A stretch of DNA of 23,109 bases from Thermoplasmata archaeon M9B2D (GCA_002900555.1 MUGD01000021.1:1-23109); one strand, 5' to 3'. Positions 1 to 7,974 are shown, counted from the first letter of the stretch. Program-made: numbers and translations. Notes: a model not told the origin generated them from the sequence alone.

Positions 1-368
1 ATAACTTTTTTTAACGCTTCGTCTGATGCGCGAATCATGTTATCAAAACGGTGTGTTTCAAGTTCTACCGTGACTGCTGTGTCAGCGATATAGCCGTCAA
101 TATGTGCACCGACATCAAGTTTTACCACATCCCCTTTCTGGAAGACTAGTGAGTCGTCATGCCGGGGGCTGTAATGAGCAGCTAGTGTGTTCAACGCAAT
201 GTTCACAGGGAATGCAAGACCTGCCCCAGAATCGGTTATTCTTGTTTCGACCATCGTGGCGACGTCTAGTAATCGTGCGCTCGGTTTTAGTAACGTAACA
301 CCAAAATCCCGTGCATCAGCTGCGATCTTGCCTGCACGCTTATAGTTCTCATAGACAGAATTATCCAT
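1..368 (-). CDS. map: methionine aminopeptidase, archaeal/type II (3' end beyond window)
   Basis: Removes the initiator methionine from nascent cytosolic proteins with a dinuclear metal centre. The first 122 codons are visible, reading leftward from the ATG at 368-366. The segment LAFPVNIALNTLAAHYSP carries the substrate-binding His (H65). KLDVGAHIDGYIADTAVT supplies the first two metal ligands, D85 and D96, matching the archaeal enzyme from Pyrococcus. The remaining ligands (one His, two Glu) lie outside the window, so completeness cannot be judged. The ATG overlaps the end of the upstream tsaC-like gene by 8 bp, which suggests translational coupling. It is the last visible gene of a four-gene operon. 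The family call is very secure and rests on direct reading of the minus strand. Confidence 0.95.
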   Translation of the reverse strand, partial: MDNSVYENYKRAGKIAADARDFGVTLLKPSARLLDVATMVETRITDSGAGLAFPVNIALNTLAAHYSPRHDDSLVFQKGDVVKLDVGAHIDGYIADTAVTVELETHRFDNMIRASDEALKKV

Positions 369-957
369 GTGAAATCACATCCCGTAGTTCTTTTTCTGTT
401 ATAGACCCTTCCCGGACAATCTTTGCCTTCCCAGTTGAAAGATCCACAATCGTGGAAGCAGTACTTTCTCTTCGTCCATCATCGAGACACACATCGATAT
501 GGGTCTTCAGCTGTTTAAGAATATCCTTAATCATCGCCTGGGTTTTTGTCTGATGGAGATTTGCACTGGTGACCGTCAATGGACCATACAAGGCGAGTAA
601 TTCCAAAGCGATAGGGTCATCAGGGACACGTACTGCGACAGTATCATTCCCACTAGTAACAATATCGGGAACCTTTGGTTTTTTTTTCAAAACAATCGTT
701 AAGTTCCCAGGGAGGAACATCTCACTTATCCTCTGAGCTGTTTTGTTCATTAACGCAAGTGATTCAATCGCTTCCAAACAATGAACCGCCACAGGTAAAG
801 GAATAGAGTATGGACGTTGTTTTATATCAAATACTTTTCGTACCGCTGTTTCGTTATAGATGTCTGCACCAAGTGCGTAGAGAGTGTCTGTTGGATAGAT
901 AACCATGTCTCCCTTTCGTAATGCTTTTACTGCAGCTGAAAAGTCGTTTTTTTTCAT
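361..957 (-). CDS. tsaC: threonylcarbamoyl-AMP synthase (Sua5/YciO/YrdC family, single-domain TsaC type)
   Basis: Makes threonylcarbamoyl-AMP from threonine, bicarbonate and ATP, the first step of the universal t6A37 modification of ANN-decoding tRNAs. At 198 aa it is the YrdC domain alone, without the C-terminal Sua5 extension. Visible motifs are VIYPTDTLYALGAD (residues 19-32), the K-x-R pair K46/R48 before PYSIPLPV, GNDTVAVRVPDDP near 103-115, and the S-x-N signature S131/N133 in GPLTVTSAN. STASTIVDLS lies near the C-terminus. The start is 5 bp after the MBF1 stop, with no strong Shine-Dalgarno, so expression probably depends on upstream translation. The stop lies inside the start region of the aminopeptidase gene. 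YciO-type paralogues of unknown function share the fold, but the KxR/SxN motifs favour TsaC. Confidence 0.9.
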   Translation of the reverse strand: MKKNDFSAAVKALRKGDMVIYPTDTLYALGADIYNETAVRKVFDIKQRPYSIPLPVAVHCLEAIESLALMNKTAQRISEMFLPGNLTIVLKKKPKVPDIVTSGNDTVAVRVPDDPIALELLALYGPLTVTSANLHQTKTQAMIKDILKQLKTHIDVCLDDGRRESTASTIVDLSTGKAKIVREGSITEKELRDVISHG

Positions 958-962
958 GCGTC

Positions 963-1460
963 TTACTTATCTGTTTTTATAAAATCACCAAGGGTAAATC
1001 CGCCTTGAGGGTGTGTCTGCGAACCAGTTCCCGTGGAAACACTTTTAATTTCTTCCATGAGTTGAATTCCCAGCTCTTTTTCTAGCTTTGCAATAGTCTG
1101 ATCAGATGGACGGAGATCACCGTTTTCAAGTTTCGCAATTGTCACGGTTCGCTCACCGATTCTAAATCCAAGTTCCTCCCTGGTTAATCCTTTCTTTTTT
1201 CGTGCTTGTTCGACAAGATGATTCCAGTTCGTCACCAGTTCCTTTTCCATCCCTCTATCTTTGTAAATATCTCGTTCCATTTTTTGCGTTTTTTTTACGA
1301 TGAATCGTTGAGGGTAAGATGGACTACTAATCTTAGCGGGTTCCTGTTGTACAACACCTTCTGCGTATTTTAAGCAATCTGGGCAGACAAACATTTTTGC
1401 GCCATCGATAATCGCTTCTTTTCCACCTTTACACTCTCTCCCACAAAGTTCACAAGGCAT
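963..1460 (-). CDS. mbf1: archaeal multiprotein bridging factor 1 (zinc ribbon + XRE helix-turn-helix)
   Basis: This 165-aa protein has the two-part architecture of archaeal MBF1. An N-terminal zinc ribbon has C3/C6 and C26/C29. A linker of about 40 residues follows, then a Cro/XRE helix-turn-helix at about 78-135 (LTREELGFRIGERTVTIAKLENG). Eukaryotic MBF1 bridges activators to TBP. The archaeal form has been linked to translation and ribosome association, so its role here is a family inference. The start is supported by an excellent Shine-Dalgarno, GGAGGGA (about 1468-1474 on the minus strand). The gene follows the coiled-coil gene by 28 bp and precedes tsaC by 5 bp. No TATA box separates them, so the four genes probably share one transcript. 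Confidence 0.92.
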   Translation of the reverse strand: MPCELCGRECKGGKEAIIDGAKMFVCPDCLKYAEGVVQQEPAKISSPSYPQRFIVKKTQKMERDIYKDRGMEKELVTNWNHLVEQARKKKGLTREELGFRIGERTVTIAKLENGDLRPSDQTIAKLEKELGIQLMEEIKSVSTGTGSQTHPQGGFTLGDFIKTDK

Positions 1461-1488
1461 TTTAAAGTCCCTCCAAGGGTTTCATCTG

Positions 1489-2361
1489 TTATAGTAAGCC
1501 TGCTTTCTGCAGAATCATTAAGTCTTCAGTGCTAAGTTTTTCTCCTCGTTTGAAACGCTCGAAGACATCATCTGCCTCTTTCTGGGCAGCAGAGGCGTCA
1601 GCCAATTTTTTCTTTTTCTCTTTCTTCCTCTCTGTAGTGGAGATGTTTTTCTCTAGTTCATGGATCGTGTTCACATGGTCAATAAATTCCTTATGCAGCT
1701 TATCTGCCTCTATCTTTGTTATGACGATGTTTTCTTGTATTTCGGTTGTTCGTTTGACAAGTTTATCAAGCTGTTGTAGTTGATCAAGCATTCCTTGGTG
1801 CTCTTCTTGTGCTTTTTTTGCCATTTTCTCGACAAGTTCATGTTGTTTCTCCGCTTTCTGCCGCAGCAATTTTTCTTCTTCAATTGCTTTTTTCAGCTTC
1901 GGATCCTTGTTTAAGTTCTCCTCTGCTTCCTTTATTTTTAAATGAATTCCTTTGATGGTTTCAATTAATTTTTTTTCTTTTTGCGCAGACATTGGTTGGG
2001 TCATCTGTTCGTTTTCGAGTTTCCTCAGATATTGTTTCAATTCATTGACATTCACACCAGTATTTGAGGTTCTCTCTCGCTCTAGTTCCTTAATTTTCTT
2101 TTTTAGTTCGACATGACGTGTTAGAAAATCATTTCGCTGTTCCTTTGCATGTTTGACCCGTTCATTATACTCATCACGTTTCTTCTTATGATCACTAATC
2201 AGATTTCGTATCTGTCGAACCTTTGCATTAAGGTCGTCACGTTCTTTGGCCATTTTTTTTGACTGGTCGTGTAATTGATCCCTGCTCTTCTTTAGTTGAT
2301 TTGCTCGTTCTTGCAATTCATCTTTTTTTCCGGCCATCTCTTCCAATGATTCATCGTCCAT
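1489..2361 (-). CDS. archaeal coiled-coil protein of COG1340 type, copy 1
   Basis: This 290-aa protein is almost entirely charged coiled coil (repeating K/E/R/Q heptads), with no signal peptide or membrane segment, so it is probably a cytosolic elongated dimer. It fits the uncharacterised archaeal COG1340 group. Members are sometimes misnamed phosphoserine phosphatase, and nothing here supports an enzyme. The core ENEQMTQ...KEKKLIETIK recurs in the second copy at 16444-17340. The C-terminal FKRGEKLSTEDLMILQKAGLL looks like the conserved COG1340 tail. The start has GAGG a few bases upstream and a TATA box on the minus strand near 2408-2422. It heads the operon with MBF1, TsaC and methionine aminopeptidase, which hints at a translation-related role. 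Function is unknown. Confidence 0.82.
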   Translation of the reverse strand: MDDESLEEMAGKKDELQERANQLKKSRDQLHDQSKKMAKERDDLNAKVRQIRNLISDHKKKRDEYNERVKHAKEQRNDFLTRHVELKKKIKELERERTSNTGVNVNELKQYLRKLENEQMTQPMSAQKEKKLIETIKGIHLKIKEAEENLNKDPKLKKAIEEEKLLRQKAEKQHELVEKMAKKAQEEHQGMLDQLQQLDKLVKRTTEIQENIVITKIEADKLHKEFIDHVNTIHELEKNISTTERKKEKKKKLADASAAQKEADDVFERFKRGEKLSTEDLMILQKAGLL

Positions 2362-2407
2362 TTTCTGCCTCTGAGTTACATGAAAACATGGAGGTAAAAT
2401 AGTAGGT

Positions 2408-2422
2408 GTTTATTAAAAGTTT
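2408..2422 (-). promoter_or_regulatory. TATA box of the coiled-coil/MBF1/tsaC/map operon
   Basis: The minus strand reads AAACTTTTAATAAAC. Its centre is about 55 bp upstream of the ATG at 2361, which would give a leader of roughly 30 nt with a GAGG ribosome site. A second, stronger box (minus-strand CCTTTTATATAAAC, near 2477-2490) could be an alternative start with a longer leader. Confidence 0.5.
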
Positions 2423-2751
2423 GCTGATAATTAATTACTTTGCCTCCTGTCTTTTTTTCTATCCTAAAACAAAAATGTTTATATAAAAGGTTCGGTTTTC
2501 TTCCGTTTTCTTCCTATAATATCTATGGGTTTACATAAGTCTTTTTTAACGCTCTATACTAGGAAAAGAGGTTTTTTAATGATTTGACTATTGTCCTAAG
2601 GGGCTTTTAGCTTCTCCGAAACCTTATTTTTACGCTTTTGATGAAAGCAGTGACACTGTTTATATAGGTTTATGGAAGAAACGCAGCTATTGTCCCCTGC
2701 CAAAACGTACCATAAATGAAAGAAATTTCTCCGTATCCCTCGCGTGTTGTG

Positions 2752-2770
2752 AGATTTATATATATAAAAA
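2752..2770 (+). promoter_or_regulatory. TATA box for the duplicated 4-TM protein gene
   Basis: AGATTTATATATATAAAAA is centred about 40 bp before the ATG at 2802. Initiation near 2787 would leave a leader of about 15 nt carrying AAAGGAGAG (2787-2795), a strong Shine-Dalgarno. Confidence 0.7.
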
Positions 2771-2801
2771 TCCTTTCCATTCTGCCAAAGGAGAGATTGA
2801 A

Positions 2802-3287
2802 ATGGATGATGAGTTCGGTCAAAAGAAAAATGAAATGCAAGGCCTTGCGTGGAGAGTGTCCTTTTCCATTCTTGTCGCAGTCGGATGGCTTGTATTTCTG
2901 ATACTCTGGTTGTTTTTTTATGCCAAGAACTATGCATGGGAGCGAAATATCGCGATTTTCCTGCTATCTGTCTTTATTTTAGCAGTAATCTTGGGGATCC
3001 CCTGGGCGTACTGGGCGTTAAGAAAACAATCCTCTAAGGAAAAAGAAATGTGGAAGATGAAAGGATTCCGTTGGCGCGTCTGGGTCTCGATAATCGCAAT
3101 GGTAAGCATCATTATTTTTTTGATTTATTGGTTCTGGGCGATAGCAGAACCCTTTGACATCTATCAAAATCTCGCGATTTTCATCGTCGCATTCTTAATC
3201 GCAGGTGGCCTACTTGCCGCAATGTGGGCTCCTTGGGGTATGACACATACTCCTGAACACCAGTATGATGAACAAAAAAAAGAATGA
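2802..3287 (+). CDS. small four-helix membrane protein made of a 62-residue tandem duplication
   Basis: 161 aa, no recognised family. It holds four hydrophobic helices at about 17-39, 50-72, 92-114 and 123-143, no signal peptide, and a charged linker at 74-85. Residues 12-73 and 86-147 align without gaps over 62 positions with 22 identities, counted by eye (M-x-G-x-x-W-R-V at each start, NxAIF in the middle, WAxW near the end). The protein is therefore a fused pair of two-TM units. The conserved WRV and tryptophan pattern suggests an interfacial role or transport pore, which is inference only. The start is set by AAAGGAGAG 6 bp upstream and the TATA box before it. It is monocistronic and convergent with the DUF1614 gene. 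A T-rich run at about 3327-3334 could end its transcript. Confidence 0.8.
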   Translation: MDDEFGQKKNEMQGLAWRVSFSILVAVGWLVFLILWLFFYAKNYAWERNIAIFLLSVFILAVILGIPWAYWALRKQSSKEKEMWKMKGFRWRVWVSIIAMVSIIIFLIYWFWAIAEPFDIYQNLAIFIVAFLIAGGLLAAMWAPWGMTHTPEHQYDEQKKE

Positions 3288-3320
3288 CCCTTACACCAAC
3301 GACTGTGTCTAAACGACCAG

Positions 3321-4022
3321 TTATAAATCTTTTTTTCGTTTCTTTTGTACAATAAGGATACCATCAAGAAATACTGCAAGGATTCCTGTGATAAACACCA
3401 TATCAAACACATGAGCTCCACCAATGACCGCGTATCTCGGAGCCTGTATCTCATTTTGGATAAGGCTCATCAGATGAAATCCGTCTGCCCCAAGAAGCAC
3501 CCCAAGCGTCCCTATCGTGTACGCAAGAGGTGCGGCTTTATTTTTGTCTTTCCAAGAAAATAGAATAGAAACAAAACTTGTACTAATAATAGGCAGTAAC
3601 CAAAAGGGAAACATTGAGACAATCCCTCTTTCGGGGTCAGGATATGTAACAAAAAAAGTCACAATAGAGATAATTCCTATCCCAAGGAAAACCTTGAAAA
3701 CCTGTAATCTATTTTTAAAAGATAGATAGATACTAAGCAGAATAGGAACAACTGCACCACCGACATTAATCCCGATTATCCAGTAGGTATTATAGCTAAA
3801 TAATGCGATGTTCGAAAAACTGATTCCCACGTATCCGTCAATCAACCCAGATCCCAGTAAAAACGAGATAAACACGATAACGATTGCTTCAAAGGATGAA
3901 AACCCCATCTGTTTGAATGCTCTTGTGATAACGAGATATATGATGTACAACACCAAAATGGGTAGAAGGATAACAAAAAGATATCCAATGAACTGACTTA
4001 GAAATGAACTTGCTCCAATCAT
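3321..4022 (-). CDS. DUF1614 family polytopic membrane protein
   Basis: 233 aa with about seven hydrophobic segments and almost no soluble domain. The C-terminal part, with GTLGVLLGADG, then IGGAHVFDMVFITGILAVFLDG, matches the conserved end of archaeal DUF1614 (COG4089) proteins, whose function is unknown. D and H residues in these membrane segments (GADGFH, GGAHVFD) are candidates for a binding site. No signal peptide is seen beyond the first TM. There is no Shine-Dalgarno, and a TATA element lies about 26 bp before the ATG, so the mRNA is probably leaderless. The TATA element is itself a perfect 14-bp palindrome (4042-4055). The family call is from motif memory, fairly confident. Confidence 0.75.
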   Translation of the reverse strand: MIGASSFLSQFIGYLFVILLPILVLYIIYLVITRAFKQMGFSSFEAIVIVFISFLLGSGLIDGYVGISFSNIALFSYNTYWIIGINVGGAVVPILLSIYLSFKNRLQVFKVFLGIGIISIVTFFVTYPDPERGIVSMFPFWLLPIISTSFVSILFSWKDKNKAAPLAYTIGTLGVLLGADGFHLMSLIQNEIQAPRYAVIGGAHVFDMVFITGILAVFLDGILIVQKKRKKDL

Positions 4023-4041
4023 TAAGGTTTAGATGAATACA

Positions 4042-4055
4042 ACATTTATAAATGT
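4042..4055 (-). promoter_or_regulatory. palindromic TATA box/possible operator of the DUF1614 gene
   Basis: ACATTTATAAATGT is a perfect 14-bp inverted repeat and also contains the TTTATA core. Its centre is about 26 bp from the ATG, so transcription would begin at or next to the start codon. A dimeric repressor on this site would block TBP directly. Confidence 0.55.
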
Positions 4056-4093
4056 ACTTAAAAAACACCCGCATCTCCCTTTTTTTAAGATAT

Positions 4094-4162
4094 GATTCGC
4101 TAAAAAGATTCGCTATATATATGAAATGGACCTTATCTACGAATAAGATTTCTTATCGTAAG
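4094..4162. repeat. clustered direct and inverted repeats upstream of the C25 peptidase
   Basis: GATTCGCTA occurs twice, at 4094-4102 and 4107-4115, 13 bp apart. Just downstream are two CTTA...TAAG inverted repeats: CTTAT-N6-ATAAG at 4132-4147 and CTTATCGTAAG at 4152-4162. All lie upstream of the promoter of the peptidase gene and downstream of the divergent DUF1614 promoter, a natural place for regulator binding. Confidence 0.5.
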
Positions 4163-4174
4163 ATATAATAGAAA

Positions 4175-4186
4175 CTTATATATAAT
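4175..4186 (+). promoter_or_regulatory. TATA box of the C25 peptidase gene
   Basis: CTTATATATAAT is centred about 45 bp upstream of the ATG at 4226, with AAAGGGGG (4212-4219) as a strong Shine-Dalgarno. A second TATA-like run at 4113-4121 lies further upstream. Confidence 0.65.
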
Positions 4187-4225
4187 GGCCATTCATATAA
4201 TCATTATATTCAAAGGGGGTAAAAT

Positions 4226-7200
4226 ATGAATAATAAAAAACATTCTAAAACATCAAGAATAGAGGCAGTTATCATAGCACTCCTATTTATAGGGACCGCA
4301 CTTATTGTTCCTATCAGTACGATTGCTACGAACACGCTAACAGATGAAACAACGAACGACGGTTCACAACAAAGTGATTATACCGAAGAAAATTTTATCC
4401 TAGACCGCAGTTACTATTTAATCGACCCTGACCCGGCAACAAACTCCGCGGATAACGATGACGCGGGCTATAAAAAGGATGCAGGAAAAGACCAGCCAAG
4501 AGCATTAGCATTATATCCTGGTGAAGTAATTGATGATACACCCGGTCGTGGAAGATCAGGAAAAATATCATCAACCGATACAGATGATTGGTATTTCTTC
4601 TCTGCTGGTGTAGGTCAACAGATTGTCTTCATCTTGACTCTTCCAACTGGATTTGATCTTAACATATCATTATGGACTGCTGACTCTGTTATGGTTACCT
4701 CTTCTAACAATTCCGGTAGCACTCAAGAAGTCATAAACTATGCACCTACATATACTGGGAAATGGTATCTTTTGATACGATATGTCAGTGGAACTAGTAT
4801 CGGGCAGTATACTTTTGATGTATCCATTAATGGACAGAACGATGCAAATAGTGCTGGAGATGCTCCAAATACTCGCCCTGCCGCAATGCTTCTTACACCC
4901 GGAACCTACTTTGGTTATCTAGACATAAATGATCCCTATGATTGGTATAAAGTCCAAGTAACTACGGGGCAAGGGATTCATGTCACGTTGAAAATGAAAG
5001 ATTTGGTATACCTGACTGATTTTGACCTTCAGCTCTACAACCCAAGTGGAACACTCGTCTATGAGGGAAACGAATACTATGACGATGAGTTTAACTATCC
5101 TGCGGATGTCACAGGGGAATGGAGTATTCGAGTGGATATCTACCCTGGATGGGTCGATTGTCCCCAACCGACAGAATGGAAATATTATTCGTACGGTGCT
5201 GGTCCTTATAACCTGACAATTGCTGTAGAGACCAGTGGGTCTATCCCTGGACCAATCCCACAACCACAGATCATTCCTATCGCCAAGACATTTGAAGTAA
5301 CAAACGATCCTGACAGCACCAAAGACGATTTCGCATACCTTGCCGCGATTCCCGCTTGCAACTACATTGCTGACGGAAAACGGTATCTTGCTCCAATTAT
5401 CTACACAGGTGACGCAACTCCGACCGCATACTATGATGACCCAACTGAATTTGGGACGGTTGATGACATGACACAGTATCTTATTGATGATTGGAATGAT
5501 TATCTTGCATTATTTGGTAAGACACCAGCTCAATATACACTTCCTGAAGATCCAATTGAAGCAGCTGCTCAAATAGCAACCAACGGATGGACATCCTCTT
5601 CGACAGCGGTTGTCGCAGTCGATGGCAGCTCGTTTGAGGATACAATAAAAACCGTTGTTAGTAGGACAAAAACACTGGCTCGGGTTGTTGATATTGATTT
5701 GATTGGTAGTGACGATCCAAAACTTAATGGAGAATTTGGATACATGCAGCTGATTGGACCGAAATGGGGTGCGATCAGTATTAATGTTACAGGTATTACC
5801 CAGCAGAACTCTGCGGTATCTGGTGCCATTCTTACACAGGTATTCCCGAAATTTATGGATGTCGGGTATGATGACTGGCCAGTGCCGTATGATGGTATTG
5901 GGTATGCAGGGGATATATACTTCCCGGTGACTCGTTCAGGATTATGGTCAGCGCTTTCAGGGCTTTCAAATACGTCATTTGACTCACTTACAATCACAAA
6001 ACATGCTGGTGATCGATATCGATTTAAGGTGACTTCAAATGATGCTGTAATCAATGCGGTAGTGACAACAGATGAACCATCTGATATGCTGGTGTTTTTA
6101 GTTGACCCACAAGGGAATCTGAGAGCACCGATGATGCCTGCATGGAATGGGCCAGTTAACCCGATTCATGTCTGGAATGGATTTGAAAACCCACCTGAGA
6201 ACCCATGGAGAACCTGGAACCCTGGTCCTCATACGGAATTCACCGCAGAAGTCCTTCATCCTGAAGCGGGGATATGGACTGTGATTGTTGTCCCCCGGAA
6301 TGCAGAAGGAGCAAATGTAAAATATACCCTTACCACCACAGTTCGGACCGTTAACCCTGATCGAGCTGAAGCAACGATTTCAGCAGCAAACGCCGCGGTC
6401 ATTGCGTCATTGAATCATTATCCATTGCTGTATGTCACACAAGATGCAGTGCCTACAGCCACTGCAGATGCATTTACTGCTCTTGGTGTCGAAAACGTTA
6501 TCTTTGTTGAACGGGGTGGAATAGGTGCGAGTGTGCGTGATAAACTTCCAACACTTGAGAAAGATTTACAAACCATGCAGGAAATCGTTGATGAGATTAA
6601 GAGCTACCCAACGTCTGAGAACTACGTCACAGCAACATCATTAAAGACTGGTGAGGGGTATTTTGCCTCAGCAGCGATGCTTGCCGCATACCATGGTTCC
6701 CCTGTTATCCGCGTTGAAGATGCCCCTGATGGAGACCCTGCTGCCGTAGCTGAACGGATCGTTATGTGGCAACGATGGGCTGGGGATTATTATCATGGAT
6801 CTCGTGCGAATGGACATTTACCAGACTACAGAGAACCTGTTGAGCAAAACAAATTCAAGCTGTTGGTTAGCTTCATAAAGTTTTTGCTCAATGGCAACGC
6901 AAGCATTCTTCCGCCACTTGGTCTTGACGCAAAACGATACTGGAACGAAGAGATGCACACATATTTCCATAACTATGTTGACAGCCTAGGACTTGACTTA
7001 GAGGGCCAAGAAGCATATGCGATTGTTGCGCCACGATCCGATATCAACATGGTGTTGCATTCTGTGTTAAATGGAAACAACTCCTATGCTGGGCAAATAC
7101 CTGGGATTACCCCCTCGTATTCAAATAATGTCGTTGTTCGAAGTGTTCTCTACCCCGCATTGATTTTCGCAAACCCGAATCGGAATTCGACGACAAGCTC

Positions 7201-7960
7201 GCTTATGAACTACCCTGAAGCCAACTCATTTCTCTTAAACGACGGGAAACGATATTATGCATACTCCTCTAGCGTCGTGAAGAGTACCTTTAGCTCTCAC
7301 CTTCGAACCTACAATGGGCATACCTTCTGGGTAGCACACCTGGAACGAATGAACGCAGGCGCAAGCGTGTATTACTACTCTGGTCATGGAACCGGTGGAA
7401 GCGGCATGTCCGCCATGTATGAACAGAACGAACACTCGAATTATCCTGATCAAATATGGTGGGATGCCTGGCGTGGGTATATGTATGATAACTGGAGGAT
7501 GGTTAGGGACGTTATCTCTGGGAACGTCTGGTTCAACCCAGAACCCCCAATGTTATACGATATCGTTCATTATAAATGGGTTGATGAGAACTTCCAGAAC
7601 CTCCGCAGTAACGCGGTATTCTATATGTCCTGTACAACTGGGGATGGAGATGGCCCCTTGGTCTTTTTAGACCATGGTGCAGTCTTGTGGTATGGAAACG
7701 CGAACACGGGGTTATGTCCTGAGGCGGATATTGGAGACGACGAGGTCTTTAAAGAAACCCTGATTCATGGAGAATCTGTTGGAGTTGCATGGTCAAAACA
7801 AGTATGGCTCCACTATAGGGACTTTACGACAGGTGACAACACTTCCATGTATGGTCCTGCAAGTATGTATCCGATTAGCTCCATCCAGGTTATCTACGGT
7901 GATCCAAGCTTAGTCATCTACAGTCCTGAATGGCAAGCACCTGAACCAATTGATGCATAA
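4226..7960 (+). CDS. secreted gingipain-like cysteine peptidase (family C25) with PPC domains
   Basis: 1244 aa. A signal peptide or membrane anchor spans about 12-36. PPC (bacterial pre-peptidase C-terminal) beta domains lie at about 95-202 and 210-335, with DDWYFFSAGVGQ and YDWYKVQVTTGQG motifs. A third PPC-like domain is at about 595-710. The segment around 730-765 (LLYVTQDAVPTATADAFTAL, then GVENVIFV) resembles cell-wall-binding-2-type repeats. The catalytic C25 domain is C-terminal: YYYSGHGTGG gives His1054 and AVFYMSCTTGDGDG gives Cys1136, the spacing and beta-strand context of the gingipain dyad. The ribosome site AAAGGGGG fixes the start. No C-terminal TM or sorting motif is seen, so it may be released or held by its N-terminus. 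Likely roles are external protein degradation or surface processing. The substrate is unknown. Transcription probably ends at the 12-T run after the stop. Confidence 0.88.
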   Translation: MNNKKHSKTSRIEAVIIALLFIGTALIVPISTIATNTLTDETTNDGSQQSDYTEENFILDRSYYLIDPDPATNSADNDDAGYKKDAGKDQPRALALYPGEVIDDTPGRGRSGKISSTDTDDWYFFSAGVGQQIVFILTLPTGFDLNISLWTADSVMVTSSNNSGSTQEVINYAPTYTGKWYLLIRYVSGTSIGQYTFDVSINGQNDANSAGDAPNTRPAAMLLTPGTYFGYLDINDPYDWYKVQVTTGQGIHVTLKMKDLVYLTDFDLQLYNPSGTLVYEGNEYYDDEFNYPADVTGEWSIRVDIYPGWVDCPQPTEWKYYSYGAGPYNLTIAVETSGSIPGPIPQPQIIPIAKTFEVTNDPDSTKDDFAYLAAIPACNYIADGKRYLAPIIYTGDATPTAYYDDPTEFGTVDDMTQYLIDDWNDYLALFGKTPAQYTLPEDPIEAAAQIATNGWTSSSTAVVAVDGSSFEDTIKTVVSRTKTLARVVDIDLIGSDDPKLNGEFGYMQLIGPKWGAISINVTGITQQNSAVSGAILTQVFPKFMDVGYDDWPVPYDGIGYAGDIYFPVTRSGLWSALSGLSNTSFDSLTITKHAGDRYRFKVTSNDAVINAVVTTDEPSDMLVFLVDPQGNLRAPMMPAWNGPVNPIHVWNGFENPPENPWRTWNPGPHTEFTAEVLHPEAGIWTVIVVPRNAEGANVKYTLTTTVRTVNPDRAEATISAANAAVIASLNHYPLLYVTQDAVPTATADAFTALGVENVIFVERGGIGASVRDKLPTLEKDLQTMQEIVDEIKSYPTSENYVTATSLKTGEGYFASAAMLAAYHGSPVIRVEDAPDGDPAAVAERIVMWQRWAGDYYHGSRANGHLPDYREPVEQNKFKLLVSFIKFLLNGNASILPPLGLDAKRYWNEEMHTYFHNYVDSLGLDLEGQEAYAIVAPRSDINMVLHSVLNGNNSYAGQIPGITPSYSNNVVVRSVLYPALIFANPNRNSTTSSLMNYPEANSFLLNDGKRYYAYSSSVVKSTFSSHLRTYNGHTFWVAHLERMNAGASVYYYSGHGTGGSGMSAMYEQNEHSNYPDQIWWDAWRGYMYDNWRMVRDVISGNVWFNPEPPMLYDIVHYKWVDENFQNLRSNAVFYMSCTTGDGDGPLVFLDHGAVLWYGNANTGLCPEADIGDDEVFKETLIHGESVGVAWSKQVWLHYRDFTTGDNTSMYGPASMYPISSIQVIYGDPSLVIYSPEWQAPEPIDA

Positions 7961-7974
7961 ACGCATCACCCCTC

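Larger units (their letters stand above)
2362..2801. other. 440-bp non-coding stretch with multiple TATA-like boxes
   Basis: No convincing protein gene was found. Open frames crossing it have unlike-protein composition or are antisense to 2802-3287. It holds the minus-strand operon promoter near 2415. On the plus strand it holds three TATA-like boxes at 2476-2490, 2657-2668 and 2752-2770. The first two share the core TGTTTATATA. Only the third lies at the right distance for the gene at 2802. The other two would start transcription near 2505 and 2687, inside non-coding sequence. The only short ORF after the first box (ATG at 2524, 20 codons) has no ribosome site. Small RNA genes are possible but unproven. 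Confidence 0.5.

Noticed and set aside
1489..2361. Phosphoserine phosphatase or SMC-type ATPase for the coiled-coil proteins
   Set aside because: No DxDx(T/V) phosphatase motif, Walker A or ABC signature. The sequence is coiled coil throughout.
2596..2937. 113-codon minus-strand frame overlapping the start of the 4-TM gene
   Set aside because: No ribosome site, unlikely composition, and antisense to a gene with clear membrane-protein signal.
5569..6054. 161-codon antisense frame inside the peptidase gene
   Set aside because: It is a shadow of a strongly supported gene, with no promoter or ribosome site.
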